64,000 nucleotides of DNA, taken from the NCBI RefSeq assembly GCF_003573695.1, contig NC_039361.1, positions 103,108,279 through 103,172,278 on the forward strand. Reading direction: 5' to 3'. This document shows positions 45,966 to 57,699 of the stretch, piece after piece (position 1 is the first letter of the stretch; each line of letters begins with the position of its first letter). The notes beneath the pieces were generated by a model that worked only from the letters and a program-made list of their open reading frames with translations, was not told where the DNA came from and ran no database searches. This DNA is from Papaver somniferum (taxonomy: Eukaryota; Streptophyta; Magnoliopsida; Ranunculales; Papaveraceae). The position numbers and the translations under genes were made by a program.

Positions 45966-46065
45966 TGAAACACTAAAGTAAAAAGTTAACCACTCCCCCA
46001 CACTTAAACATTACATTGTCCTCAATGTAATTGAGTCATCCAACGCAAAACTTAAGATGAGAAAT

Positions 46066-46869
46066 TCATAATGGAAAAAGTAAACAAAATATAAAAATAA
46101 ATAAGATAAAATACACATACTGGAATATACAAAAAGGATCCCCAAAAATTAACAGTCTGAAAATTTGGGGATTAACCCAAAATACAGTATTTACAAACGA
46201 CAGCTTCACAATTATGCTATGAAAATATGGTGACATTGAAACTGTCAAAAATCAAGATTTACCCCTAAACCAAGTTTTTACTGCACAAGGAAGTGCGTAA
46301 AGAACAAAATATGGGGATTTTATTGAGACTGGGGAAATATCAATTGATTCATGCACGTTATCAGGAATAGGAAAGTCATGTGGGTGCTTAGATGCAAAGT
46401 AATTCAACAATACTTTAGAAGCACACAATTCTAACCCTAAATTAGGCAACTTTTGGAAGTCTAGAGGTCTAGAAACAACCTCTAAGTCGGGTGAATGATC
46501 TTGTGAGGTAGATTCATCTATGGAATTAGGCAAATCATCCACATAATCATCCACAGGGTCATCTATATGTTCTGTTTGGAACAGAGAGTCACTACCAGAT
46601 TCATCATCATCAGCAAATAATCTTTGACATTCAAGAACTCTCAATCTTTGTTCCAAACTAGGTGGTGTGTGTTTGTAATACTTCTCATATATCTCTAGAG
46701 GAGATTCTTCACTTACATCATGTAGAGTAGAAACTCCATACCATTGCCTACGCATATATTCATCAAGTGGCATCTCAGATGAGGTTTCCTGATAATTTGA
46801 CTTTCTACGCATATATTCCGCCAGCTTCAGTGTAGGTGACGTCTCCTCAGAAGAAGTCATCATTCTCAA
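46066..46869 (-). pseudogene. Gag C-terminal-like protein of element F
   Basis: A 205-codon frame (46252-46869) contains two YMRR-type repeats near the N-terminus (LAEYMRRKSNYQ, LDEYMRRQWYG). An acidic middle and PNLGLELCASKVLLNYFASK follow, the last almost identical to a stretch of gag in element B. Beyond a stop at 46250, the next frame encodes VFWVNPQIFRLLIFGDPF, again as in B (VLWVDPQLFRLLVYGEF). The gag core seen in B is absent. Role unknown; I infer a structural or packaging part of gag. The frame break suggests decay, though one stop could be readthrough. Confidence 0.65.
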
Positions 46870-47010
46870 AAAGTCCCTGAAAAGAAATACAAAAAAAATG
46901 CATAAAAAGGAAAAAAAAAATCTAAAATGAAATGAAAATACTGTACAAAATAAAAATAAATAAACCTAAAAAATTAATCTAAAAACAAATCTGTGTCGGC
47001 GGCGCCTAAA

Positions 47011-48115
47011 TGATAATGTTTTTGATTGTCGTTGTTGTAATAAGGATTCAAACTCTAAGACTTGTGAAGACTAAATTTAAAGGTTTAAATAAAATAATAA
47101 ATAAAAGAGAGATTCGTTGGTAATAGGATTCCACCGAATTCATAACACATGGTTCAATTTATTTATTCTCAACAATTAAAGTTCAATAAATTAATAAAAC
47201 ATCGACTCTTGTTTTGCCAAAGTAGATCCTCAAAACATTAGTTATAAATCGTATGCATGGGACATCAAACATCTAAGCAAGCATGACCCATCTAATAAAA
47301 TGATAACTAATTAATTCGAATCATAAATCAATCTAAAATAAGTGCAAAAGTCATACATAAAGTAATACAAATTCACCCATGTGTGAAGTTCGGCTTCCTC
47401 CGTCGACCCAATGTTGGGGTTTAGCTTCTCATGATGAAAACACACTCAAAAAATATAATTAATAGCTCAAATGGTGTTTACAATGGTGAAAATGAAGAAA
47501 AATTAAACGCAACAATTTTGCTCTACCAAAACTCCCCCCTCCTTTTCTCCTGTTTGGTCCTATTAGCACCCTATTTATACACAACAACCCATTACTCAAA
47601 CATCTTTTCAAAATATTCTTCCATAACTCCACCAGATCTTCTCTTTGATGAAAGATATCTCAGGAATAATTTATTTCTCCATTATCACACATCTTCCTCT
47701 ATTTGCTAGAATAAAATCATGGGGATATTATTTATTTTTTATTTATAAATAAAACCACAGATTTTCTTTCTTCTTTTCAGTAAAAACAAACTCATCAATA
47801 TATTATCTCTTTTAACTTCAAGATATGAAAACTTCTTGTCTAATAGGCAACAAGATATCTTTGCCTTAAATCTTTGAGATCTCCCATAAATTATGTGATT
47901 CTGTTTCAAATGAAGAAGAAGAGGGTGCCTCTATCCATTTGTTCATTTGTTGGGTGTCTTTATCAGTTCCTCTGGCTGCTTTTAACACTTATTCGATCTA
48001 TTTTTCCAAAAGAGCTTATTTCCTTGAAAAGACTTAAAACAAGTTTATTAGTGATAAAATGAGTCCCAGCTAATGTATTTATGGGTGAAAATGCGTCGCA
48101 CTTTCGTACTTATCA
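47011..48115 (-). repeat. 5' LTR of element F (1105 bp)
   Basis: Paired with 44419-45564. The CCCGC duplication follows at 48116. Confidence 0.92.
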
Positions 48116-50433
48116 CCCGCAAATCTAGCGGTAAGAGATCTCCTGCCAAAGGTTTTAAAATGCGGATAATTGTTGGAAATTTTGTCCAACATAATCACTT
48201 AATCATTTCGATGACCCATCATAGTACGACGTGGAGTCGTAAGGGCACATATATAGTGCAACCAAAAATGCGTAAGAATACAAAATGTCATGCTTATATC
48301 CAGTTACCAAATGGTACGCAAAGAATGGTTGACCAATTGTGGGTCTAAAACGAATAAGTGAAGATGCGTGTAATATTGCATATTCCCCAAGCATTTAAAG
48401 GTAGGTTTGTATGCATAACCATGCCTTAGGCACCATTTGTAACTTTTAATGATAGCCTTTGCGAGACCATAGAGTATAGGATGCTCTACATTGATCCTAT
48501 TAAACATGCAATAACCATCAAGTCCTTTTGATGTATACTCTCTAGCATTTACAAGGGGTGGTGAGTCCTTACATGTATAATGTGTTAGTAATTTTCCAAA
48601 CGCAACATTACTTGGGAACTATAACTAGTCCAAAATGTCAAAAAATTCACCAAAGCCATAAGTCACTTTAATGGTCCGCATTCTGTATGAATATTTTTCT
48701 AACTTTCACCTTGTTATCTTTGTAATATGGATTGTTTACCATTTGCATCTTAGGATGGTCTCGATCTTGTTTTACTGAAGACTTTGTAATATGAGTGATA
48801 TACTCTCTTACTTAAAAGCATAATGGGAGGGAGGAGGGGGTTGTGCATCTAATACTTTTGAAAACACTTATTGAGAGATATGTCGTTACTTCACATTCTT
48901 TCAATCTTTTTCACATTGTCTCGTCCACTCAAACACAGTGATGTACGTATGAGTCCTTTCAACATGAAACATCATGTCACAACCAAAGTGCCTTTATGGT
49001 TATGTCAAAGTCTGTATGAGTCAATTTTCAACATTTCATCGTCGGAATCAATATGGATGCAACAATCCAAATTAATACTATAGTGATTTACATTTCACTA
49101 AATTGACTCATTAGTTTCTCTTAAGTATGTTTCCTTCTAAATACATTAGAAACTATAAAAGATGCAATCAATTACATTCTCATCACTGTGAGTTTCCATA
49201 TGATATCCATTTGCATGGGTTTCTTTGGAATTTAACAAGGTGTGAATATCTCTCGGTACATGTAGAGATTTTGTGACGTCTTTGTTCTATCATGAATTTT
49301 TTTTTGAGAAGTTCTTCGCACAATGATCCAATCATCGTAGTCACATTATAAGGAGTTAGTTCAACAACTAGTGTATATTCCTTCAATTAGTGGGAGAAAA
49401 ACCACCATCAGTTAGACATTGAGTCTTGGGAGATTTAATAAGTGGTGTGGCCTTATTTCCTAACAAAAGTGAGATTCAACTCAACTACTTTAGAGTGAAT
49501 ATATATTACGTCTCACCCAATATATCTCAAGTGCTTTAGATAATTTGTGTCTCGTGGGAATGATATACTTTTCATTCCATAAGCGCATACATTGGATCTA
49601 GTTCAAATTAATAGTCAATTGGCCAGGCAAAGTTCTTCTTGTCATTAAAGTTGATGTCCAAAATATGACCTTCCTCTAAAATACAGTGAGTTTGTGGTTC
49701 TTTAAAACTCCCTACATAGATGGCAATTGGTTGTTGTTATGATACCCGCATTACATTGCTTGTATCAATACCTATAACAAGGTTCATTTCCAACTCTTTC
49801 ATTTTTGATGGGAGCTAGAAGTACATTTTAGCTCAATCCAATGTTCGGTTGAAACCTGTACTTTGGTGTCATTACTACTGAGGAAAAAAGTACATATTTG
49901 TCTCATGAAATATATATGTCCCTTTTTTTATGCTTCACATGAGTCACTACACCTCACCCTCATTGCTCAGGGTTTTTTCGTTTTCAATTTTGCTACAATT
50001 AGCTTAGCAAGAGAATCTCACTTTGCATATCAACCACTTACTTTACGTTGAATAACTAACTAAAGATAGTGAATCTCTTATTGGCATACTTCAAGATATA
50101 CTGGTTTGTTCGTATCATGAATGAAGTAGAAAAATAGAAAAAATAATAATTTCTGATTCACATCACCTTTTGTGAGTTCTTCCACAAAGTTGGGATGCAT
50201 ATGCTTAGAAACATAAGGGCATATATATATCAATACTTTAGACGGTGCGTTGTCTTGAAAATAAGGTTTTGTGAAGGAATATATTTCTTCTCGCAAAGAA
50301 ATGATTTTCACATCAAAAATACAATAATGGTGCTCAAATACTTCTGAGTCCAAAATGTCATTTCTTAGTCGAGTTGGATCCAACTGTAAAAGACAAGAGT
50401 TATGGCCATTAGTGTGACTAATTCCGATGCCAT
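48116..50433 (-). pseudogene. Element E: decayed integrase and gag regions
   Basis: This continues element E beyond insertion F. Minus-strand fragments resemble the copia integrase C-terminal region (48150-48500). At the far end is a gag start, MASELVTLM (ATG at 50431-50433), followed by a broken gag-like stretch. The order integrase then gag, moving right, agrees with a minus-strand copia. Stops and frame changes are too many for single ORFs. No primer site or 5' LTR is seen to the right, so the element is truncated or its end is too decayed to recognise. Confidence 0.55.
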
Positions 50434-52005
50434 ATTCCCGAGACCGAATTTCTTAATGATCAAAAATTGGATTTTTGTAACCCAATTACTTGATGCTCTG
50501 AAGGTGAATCGGCCAAGTCAAAATCCAACCAATGATCGTTACCGTATTAACAATTTCAATACTTCATAACCCATTATCATATGTTACGAGAATTTGCAAA
50601 CACACAATACGAAACGTGTAAAAGTATACAACATACATTGCAAAAATGTATAGGAGACGAAAGTCGGACATTACAATTAATCAAATGACAGTAAAAGAAA
50701 AAATAAACACAAATTCATACATATATACAGAGCGCTAGAAACAGATCAATTATTTTATTATCAAATCTTAAAAACATATTAAGAAAATCAAATGGTGAAG
50801 AAACTATATAAACTGAACAGTGACAAACTACGGAAACCGAAATAATCTTCTTTTACAGAGACATGGGTGCAGTAAAAGATATGTTACAATCATCATAGAA
50901 TAAAACAAAAAAAAACAAAAAATCTTTCGATGATTATCAAAATTTGGAGTGGAAAAACATACCGCACTTTGAGATATACATAAGACTAACTCATAGCAAT
51001 TTGTTACAATCATGATTATTCCGAATACATAAGACATATATCCATGTATATCGAGCAGTACAAAGTCAGGCATCTTCATGGTTAATTAACTATATACAAA
51101 GGAGCCTAAGTTAACTAGCAAAGACACGGAATAAAGAGCCACATGCATAATACCAAATATACATATCACATGGATTAGCAATGGCATATGACATACATCA
51201 TGACATGTGACAATTAAAAACAAAATCAAAACTTGGCCGACAAAAGAAAACGACATGTGACAATTTAATCAACACCAAACGCATCCGGGCAAATATGATT
51301 GAGATCTGATGTTATTAAAAAAAAAAAGATATTTTGTAAAAGGATCGTAATTTTAATGCCTAATTAGAGTCTCGGTGGAAGAAGATGCACTTGATGCAAT
51401 AGCATCGTAGACTATTTGACCGTCTGTTTTTTTACTAAAATACCCTCGTTAAATAATCATATGACATTCTATCTCCACACCAGTCTGACACTTAACCAAG
51501 TTATTTATACATTTCATCGAACACTTTATGGACAGAAAATGGTGTAATCGAGAAAAAGATCCTGTTAAATTTGTAGGTGAGACTAGGAAATTTCATCCAT
51601 TTACAGAAAGCTAAAATGCCTGGTATTGGGTTCAATTTCCTTCCCTCTGCCTCTAGTTAATTCTTCTTTCCTCAAACCCAAATTTCCTATGTTATTATCG
51701 AACTATTGTACTCTTAATTTGATCTAATCTTCACATCCTCTTGAATTAATTCTTAACTATCTTTTTGTAATCTTTTGTTCTGTTATTTTATTTATTTATT
51801 TATTTTTTGTATTTGCTAGTACTTGATTATTAGGTTAGAAATCTTGAGAATTAGGATGGGTGATTCTTAAATTCCCTAGCTGAATTCTCTTGATGCTACA
51901 CGGTTGTGTTTTATATGGGTGTAGTTTCCATTAAGAATATAGACTTCGTGGAGGAATTAGGAGAATCCACGGTCAAATGGAAAGGGGCGAGAGATGAAAC
52001 ATTTC
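50434..52005. other. Interval without recognised gene
   Basis: AT-rich. The first 150 bp may still be the leader of element E. No exon, LTR or terminal repeat could be supported. Confidence 0.45.
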
Positions 52006-52010
52006 TAAAT

Positions 52011-52177
52011 ATCAATTGGGTTAAAACAAGAGATAGGTATAGAGATGGAGAAAGAGAAGAACTTCTTATTGATAAAGAGGTATTAAAAATTATATAATAC
52101 AACGTTCTTTATATATAGGGAAGGGAAAACCTAACCGTCTAATATACCATACATCCATGGACCACATGCCTATAACA
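52011..52177 (-). repeat. Solo LTR related to element E
   Basis: 167 bp, about 85 percent identical by eye to 41399-41566. It is flanked on both sides by TAAAT (52006-52010 and 52178-52182). No primer site or purine tract adjoins it, so this is an independent solo LTR and not the missing 5' LTR of E. Confidence 0.85.
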
Positions 52178-53320
52178 TAAATTGATTTTTTTTATAAAAA
52201 TAAATAGAATAAAAGGGATAATCATGATTTAATCACTTGGGTAGCTAGAATCTTTCATTTCCAGCAAACTCTTCTTGCATAACTGAAAACACATATTCAC
52301 AAAATGCCTTACTTCGGTACATATTTTCAGAATAACTTATACAAGTAAAAACATTTTGAAGTGCTTCTAGTATCCAAACAATTTGTTACCACTTCTGCTG
52401 CCTCAGTATCTGACTCGTTGGACACTTCTGACTCGGTATGGCTGGAGTCAGGTATGAGAAATGCCTAAGCCTAAGCCTCCTCGACGCAGCCAACCTCTGA
52501 GTCGAGTGAAATGCTTAAGCCTCCTCGGTCAGTTAAAATTTAAACGCAATTTTTTCTTCGTTTTTTTTTCATCTTCAGAGGGAAAGAACCCAAAACCTTA
52601 AAGAAATTCTTAAGATGTTCAGTACTGGGATGATGCTGGACCAATCTAGAGCTTGAAAAATCCATATATCAAAGATCAAAAGACAGGTATCTTGTGGAAT
52701 TTTCTTTTTCTCTTTTAAGATTTGAGTTTCTGAGGTTTTCCATCTATTTTTGTGGAATTCATTTCTAGGGATATTGCATAGTATAACTGTAATGTGTTCA
52801 ATATTAATTTAACGATGGATTATAAAATCTATGTGCATGATAAAAATGTTTAGGATTTTTACTTTGTTGTGCAATATGAGCAGTTGTTACTTGTTAGGGT
52901 TTAGATAGTTTTTAGGGGTTATTGTATAGGATAATAGATTGTAACTGAACATAAAAACCTTCTCTCTGAATCTTATTTCTTATCATTTTATTGGAGTTTG
53001 GTATGATATTTAGGTTTGGTGGGGGTGTTTTCAGTAAGGTTTATCTCTTATCCTTGTATGGTTGATTGTTTGTTTGCTGATGTTGAGTAATCCATGACAT
53101 GAGTTCTGTTTGTGAAGTCTTAAATTATGTTGATTAGGTTGTTAAATTCAACAATGGAGTAGCGACAATGAAATTGGCAAAATAACTGACTGATTTTTCT
53201 ATTTTGCTTTGGATTCAGTTTGCTATATTATATTATAATATATGTATCTTATATTGTTTTGGAGCATGAGAAGGCATGGACAACCTCAATGATTAGTACA
53301 ATACTTCTTATATTGATAAA

Positions 53321-54186
53321 AGATTTGACATGATTTTTTGTGATGCCTACTCTGTGAGCTAGAAATGAGGTTTAACAATACGGATCAACTCGTGTATATG
53401 TTCTAAGATTTTTGTACTCTTGTGATATTCTCTTGAGTTCTTCCAGGAATTTCATCATTACTTATCGAGCTGTTTTCCGTGGGACATGCTGTTTCGTGTA
53501 TATTTTTCTTCTTGTTATTAGAATGGAGATTCTGCCTTTTGGGTTTAATTTTCAAATTAAACCCATGAAACACTGAATCCAATATTCTAAGCCAAACCAA
53601 TTTCTTAAGTATACCCGGTGAATTCTCCTACAGCTGCCTGGTTTAATTTTAATTGTGATGTTGTTTGGAATGATACTACTAATCACGGTGGAATGGTTGT
53701 TTTGCTTTTAGATAAGATGATATTTCTTTGCTGCCTGATAGCATCTTCACCTTTTTTTTCAGGAGGGGAAAGGATGCGGAAAGGGAAGGAAGTCTGGGAC
53801 TGCTATGCAACCAGAAGACCTCAAGACAATATAATAAAGGCAAGTTGCGATAGGACTTCTTTATGAATGTTCAACAGCCTGTTGTCATAAATAAGGCCAA
53901 ACCAGTTCAAAATAAAATAAAATAACGCTAAACTCGTGCATCCCATGCCTGATGTTTGACAGCATGTGGTTTTGACTATAGGCTTAGTCTGTTATTAGCA
54001 GCTTGAGATTAGACTTCAGAGCTGCGGATCTAGTATGTCTTATGTATGCGGACCCTACACAAAGTTGCCTAGTATTTCATAATCATATTTAGAATGAGAC
54101 GTACTGTAGTTTGGACTCTGGTATGTCACTGTAAATATAGAGATAGGAATACTTAATAATTACTGTACTAATCATGTTGTAGAAAA
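53321..54186 (+). repeat. Duplicated low-copy segment, copy 1
   Basis: It runs from AGATTTGACATGATTTTTTG to about AATCATGTTGTAG and is collinear with 55222-56065. Conserved marks are the exon-like stretch near 53763 and AATGTTCAACAGCCTGTTGT (53867-53886), with many small indels between. Confidence 0.85.
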
Positions 54187-54985
54187 CCTTCATTCTTAGC
54201 AAGTACGCCAAAGATAAAATTGAAGTTGCTGAAACTGGTAACCAAATGAGGGTGATGGTTATACCAATTTCTGAGTTGCTTGCTGCTGAGGTTGGGCCAT
54301 TTCTCCTTTTTACGTGCACGTATTTGCATCTAGTATACAGACTGAGCTCTGTCTAGCTATTAGAATAGGGCAGGGCTAGTAAGGTAGGTGATAATTAAAA
54401 CTGATCTTGATACTGATTTATGGTGTTTGTATAAGTAGTCTAGCTTTTCATTATGGTATGTGCAGCGTGATAGTTAGTTATACAGTGTCGATGTTAATTG
54501 TATTGTTTGATTGAGTGTTTTGATTGACTTAATAAGGGATTTGGTCTTGTGGGAAACAATGTGTAGGGATGCTATTGAGTATGAAAAAAAGACGCATGCT
54601 GAAGCCTTGAATGTAAGCAACTGTTGGAGAAAAGCATGAATGAATTGACTCACGTGATTGAGAAACAATGTTCTTAGCTCACTGATGCGAAAAGAGAGCT
54701 CAAGCGGCAGATGCAGCTAATGCTTTTGTGGTGGTTGCTCCAAACCCAGGTACTTGATGTTTTGAAGTCTAGACTGAAGGTTGTTTGCTTTGGGGGTTTT
54801 CGAAATGTTGACAATAGACTTAGGTGGATCGTGTCCATTTACTTTAATTTGAACTGTTGAGGGAAAGTTATATTTAATATGAATCATTTCAGGTCCTGTA
54901 TATGCTGGAAACTATATATGGAACTCCTCAGATGGGATATGTGGGAGTTGAACCAATCATTATATCATGCATCTGATGGTATGTG
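53763..54985 (+). pseudogene. Exon-like pieces of an unrecognised plant gene
   Basis: Several pieces bounded by splice-like signals encode plausible peptides on the plus strand. 53763-53838 and its duplicate at 55629-55701 follow TTTCAG (peptide GKGRKSQTAGRPNLKTIIK in the second copy). 54183-54290 encodes LSKYAKDKIEVAETGNQM. 54567-54612 encodes RDAIEYEKKTHAEALN and ends at GTAAGC. 54687-54750 encodes CEKRAQAADAANAFVVVAP and ends at CAG/GTACTT. I do not recognise the protein. Whether the pieces form one transcript is unknown; phases were not all checked, and the first piece of copy 1 is frameshifted compared with copy 2. Confidence 0.3.
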
Positions 54986-55221
54986 TTTATTTTCATGTTT
55001 TAACTATATTTTGTGGTTTCACAATAGTTCCATCCTGTGAATCATTACGGACAAATGCTGGCATTAATTGATGAAGTTATAATATTTAGTTATCCATGTA
55101 AACCATTCATGCTGGATAATTAGAACCACATACATTATGTTAGAGCTTCCAACCTTGTCAAAAGTTGCGAGTTCTTACATTTTGGAAGATTGCAAGTTTT
55201 GAAGTAGTCCAGGTTTTTGCA

Positions 55222-56065
55222 AGATTTGACATGATTTTTTGTGATGCTATGCTGTGAGCTAGATCGTAGGTCTAACTCTATCGGATCGACTTGTGTATAT
55301 ATTCTTAAGATCTTTGTACTCCAGAGACATGCCGTTGGTTTCTTCCAGGAGAGCTGTTTTCTGTGGGAAGTGCTGTTTTGTGTATACTTTTCTTCTTTCA
55401 AAGTTGTTAGCATGGACATACTGCTTTTTATGTTTAAAGATAAAAATTAAACAAATGAACCCACTGTATCCAAAATTCTGCAAATTCTTGGTGAATTCTC
55501 CCGGAGTTGCTTGGTTAAATTTAATTGTGATTAATCATGGTCGAATGGTTGTTTTGCTTTTGTTCAGATAGAGGATATTCTTTGCCGCCTCCCGCCTGGT
55601 TTATTGAGCATCTTCACCTGTTTTTCAGAAGGGGAAAGGGTGCGGAAAGGGAAGGAAATCTCAGACTGCTGGTCGACCAAACCTCAAGACAATAATAAAG
55701 GCAAGTTGCAATAGGACTTCTTTAGAAATGTTCAACAGCCTGTTGTCATATATAAGGCTTAACTCTTACATCTAATGCCCGATGTTTGAAAGCACGTGGT
55801 TTTGATTTTAGGCTAAATCTGTTATAGCAGCTTGACATTAAACTTCAGAACTGCAGATAAAGTATGTCGTATCTACGCGGACCCTAGGCAATAGTTGCCT
55901 AGTATTTCCTAATCATATTTAGAATAGAATGAGGTAGTTTGGGCTCTGGTATGTCAGTATAGCGTTTAGCAACCTAATAATGTTGGAATAGCAGTTGCAG
56001 TGACAACCATTGCTGTACTAGTCATGGCTGTCACTGCAACTGCTATTCCAACACCATAGTCCTTC
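55222..56065 (+). repeat. Duplicated low-copy segment, copy 2
   Basis: Collinear with 53321-54186. It contains a hairpin insertion (55981-56053) that copy 1 lacks. Confidence 0.85.
55981..56053. repeat. Near-perfect 30-bp stem-loop
   Basis: The arms are 55981-56010 and 56024-56053, starting TGTTGGAATAGCAGTTGCAG and ending with its complement. There is one mismatch (a G-U pair if transcribed from the minus strand). The loop is the 13 bases TGCTGTACTAGTC. It could be a small-RNA precursor or a copying error; see findings. Confidence 0.9.
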
Positions 56066-57480
56066 AGGAGAAGATAACATCCCCTTTCAGATCATCAGTG
56101 GAAGAATTTATTCGATGAACGTAGTAAATTCAGTGATGATTGAGTCAAGTTTTTGAAAAAAGTTCGCTCTTGTATGAGTTATTTCAGCTCTTCCATATTC
56201 TCCTTGGAGTGTAAGCAATTTTAACCCTTGTAGTTCTTTGCTTTGCATTTTAAGATAGTGCTTATAATGGATTCTGTCTTGCTATTAGAAATTTCATGAT
56301 GCTTGTAGGGAATATAAGAAACTTTCAGTGAAGACATTTAGTGATTAACATGAAGCTATTTCATTCTTGAATATTATAGTCCAGAAAGAGAAAATGGAAT
56401 TACCGTTCTTTGATATAATCTTAAGTTTCTACTGTTTTTTATTAGACTCGTTAAGACTGAGTAGGAACAGCTTTGTTGTCTAGGAGTCTGGTTTCCCGCT
56501 CCTTAATGACCTGCCTTCTTGTTGTGGGAGTTGTGAATCACTCTTTGTGGCAAGCAGCTATGCGCTTCACACGTCTTCGAGATGTGGTTCAATTCTTATA
56601 AAATGATAACACAGCCAATTCAAAATAAAATTGGAAATAAAGCTGCAGAGTTGGATTAGTGGTTGGTCACTAAGTGTTGGTTCCATTTTCTATATATGAA
56701 ACTGTCTAACTTAGATTAATTCAATGAGATATGTGAATGAGCTTTGGTACAACAAACCTCGTAAATCTGAGCTAAGGAAGTCACTGTTCAATGGTGTAGT
56801 ATGTCGTTTATCCTGATTATATAGATTGTATTGAGCATTAGGAGCAAGAGGACCATACTCTTGTGAACAATACAGCTAGTGTCATTTTCAATTGTTAGAT
56901 TGTGTGCTGGCAATTAAGAAACCTTACTTTTGTTGCTGGTAATGATAATGTTATAATCCTGTCTTTAGATGGCAATTTTCTCTGTTTTACTTACCTTTGT
57001 ATCTCTATCTTTCTGCAGTTGTGACCTGAGCAGCACTCGAAAAGAAAGAAAGATCACCAATAGTAGTTATGTCATGGTTCCAATCTGTGTACCTTCCAGT
57101 CGGCTTCTCTCTAACCAAGCATTTAGTCGTGGTCACGAGATCTGAATCATTCTTGCTGGAAACAAGGCCAATGTTCCGGACTAGTAATTCACCTTGTTTT
57201 TGTATCAATTCCAGAAACATTGTCATTGTCAAATCATTCATCATCTCCACCTTTTGTGTGTATATTGTATATATTGAAACCTTCCTTCCTGTAACTTACA
57301 TAGGATTGATAGCATTTATGAATGTAATTGAGCTTGGTGTAATAGGCCACTTTGCTTGGCCTCTCAACAAGTAACTTCTTTTTGTGCATGAGGGTATTTT
57401 GTGTCAAAAAATAATAATTCAGTCAGCTAAATCAGATGTCGGAAAACAAACACATCTACAGAGTCAGATCTTAGTGAACA
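56066..57480. other. Interval without firm gene
   Basis: An exon-like stretch follows TTTCTGCAG at about 57020, but no protein family is recognisable on either strand. The rest shows no gene. Confidence 0.4.
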
Positions 57481-57486
57481 TCTACA

Positions 57487-57555
57487 CATATCGCCATTGG
57501 TGATTAAGCTGATGATATATCTTTGCATTCAACACCAAGTACAAAAGGTTAAAAC
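57487..57555 (-). pseudogene. TYW3 exon fragment, second copy
   Basis: About 90 bp around here match 63596-63690, including the splice acceptor TTTTCAG and the exon start. The peptide is broken (VLNAKIYHQLNHQW). It indicates a partial tandem duplication of the TYW3-containing gene; only this scrap is left. Confidence 0.7.
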
Positions 57556-57699
57556 CTGAAAACAGGTTCACCTTCTCTTATCAAAATACCTCATTTAGAT
57601 TCATAAATGCTATTAGTCACAAAATTACACATCCAACTAACTAGAAGAGCTGAAAAACAATTCAATAAAGAGCCCCACAGAAGATTAAAACTGAAGGGC

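Larger units (their letters stand above)
44419..48115 (-). mobile_element. Element F: non-autonomous gypsy-type element nested in E
   Basis: LTRs at 44419-45564 and 47011-48115 have TG and CA ends; the minus-strand LTR begins TGATAAG(C/T)ACGAAAGTGCG. A perfect 5-bp duplication, CCCGC, flanks it (44414-44418 and 48116-48120). The 1.45-kb internal part has a primer-site-like TAGGCGCCGCCGACACAG, a GTGGGGGAATT purine tract, a gag-like C-terminal ORF and a tandem repeat. No pol is present. The LTRs differ by small changes and an indel of about 34-40 bp near 45370. Confidence 0.93.

Noticed and set aside
14187..50433. Endogenous pararetrovirus origin for the reverse-transcriptase segments
   Set aside because: Domain orders (gypsy protease-RT-RNase H; copia protease-integrase-RT-RNase H) with LTRs, primer sites and target duplications identify LTR retrotransposons; no movement or coat protein motifs were seen.
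52011..52177. 5' LTR of element E
   Set aside because: It has its own TAAAT target duplication on both sides and no primer site, so it is a separate solo LTR.
52375..52700. CCTAAGCCTCCTCG-type repeats and a 13-codon ORF that might be a gene start
   Set aside because: Too short and imperfect to define a repeat family or an exon; no supporting context.
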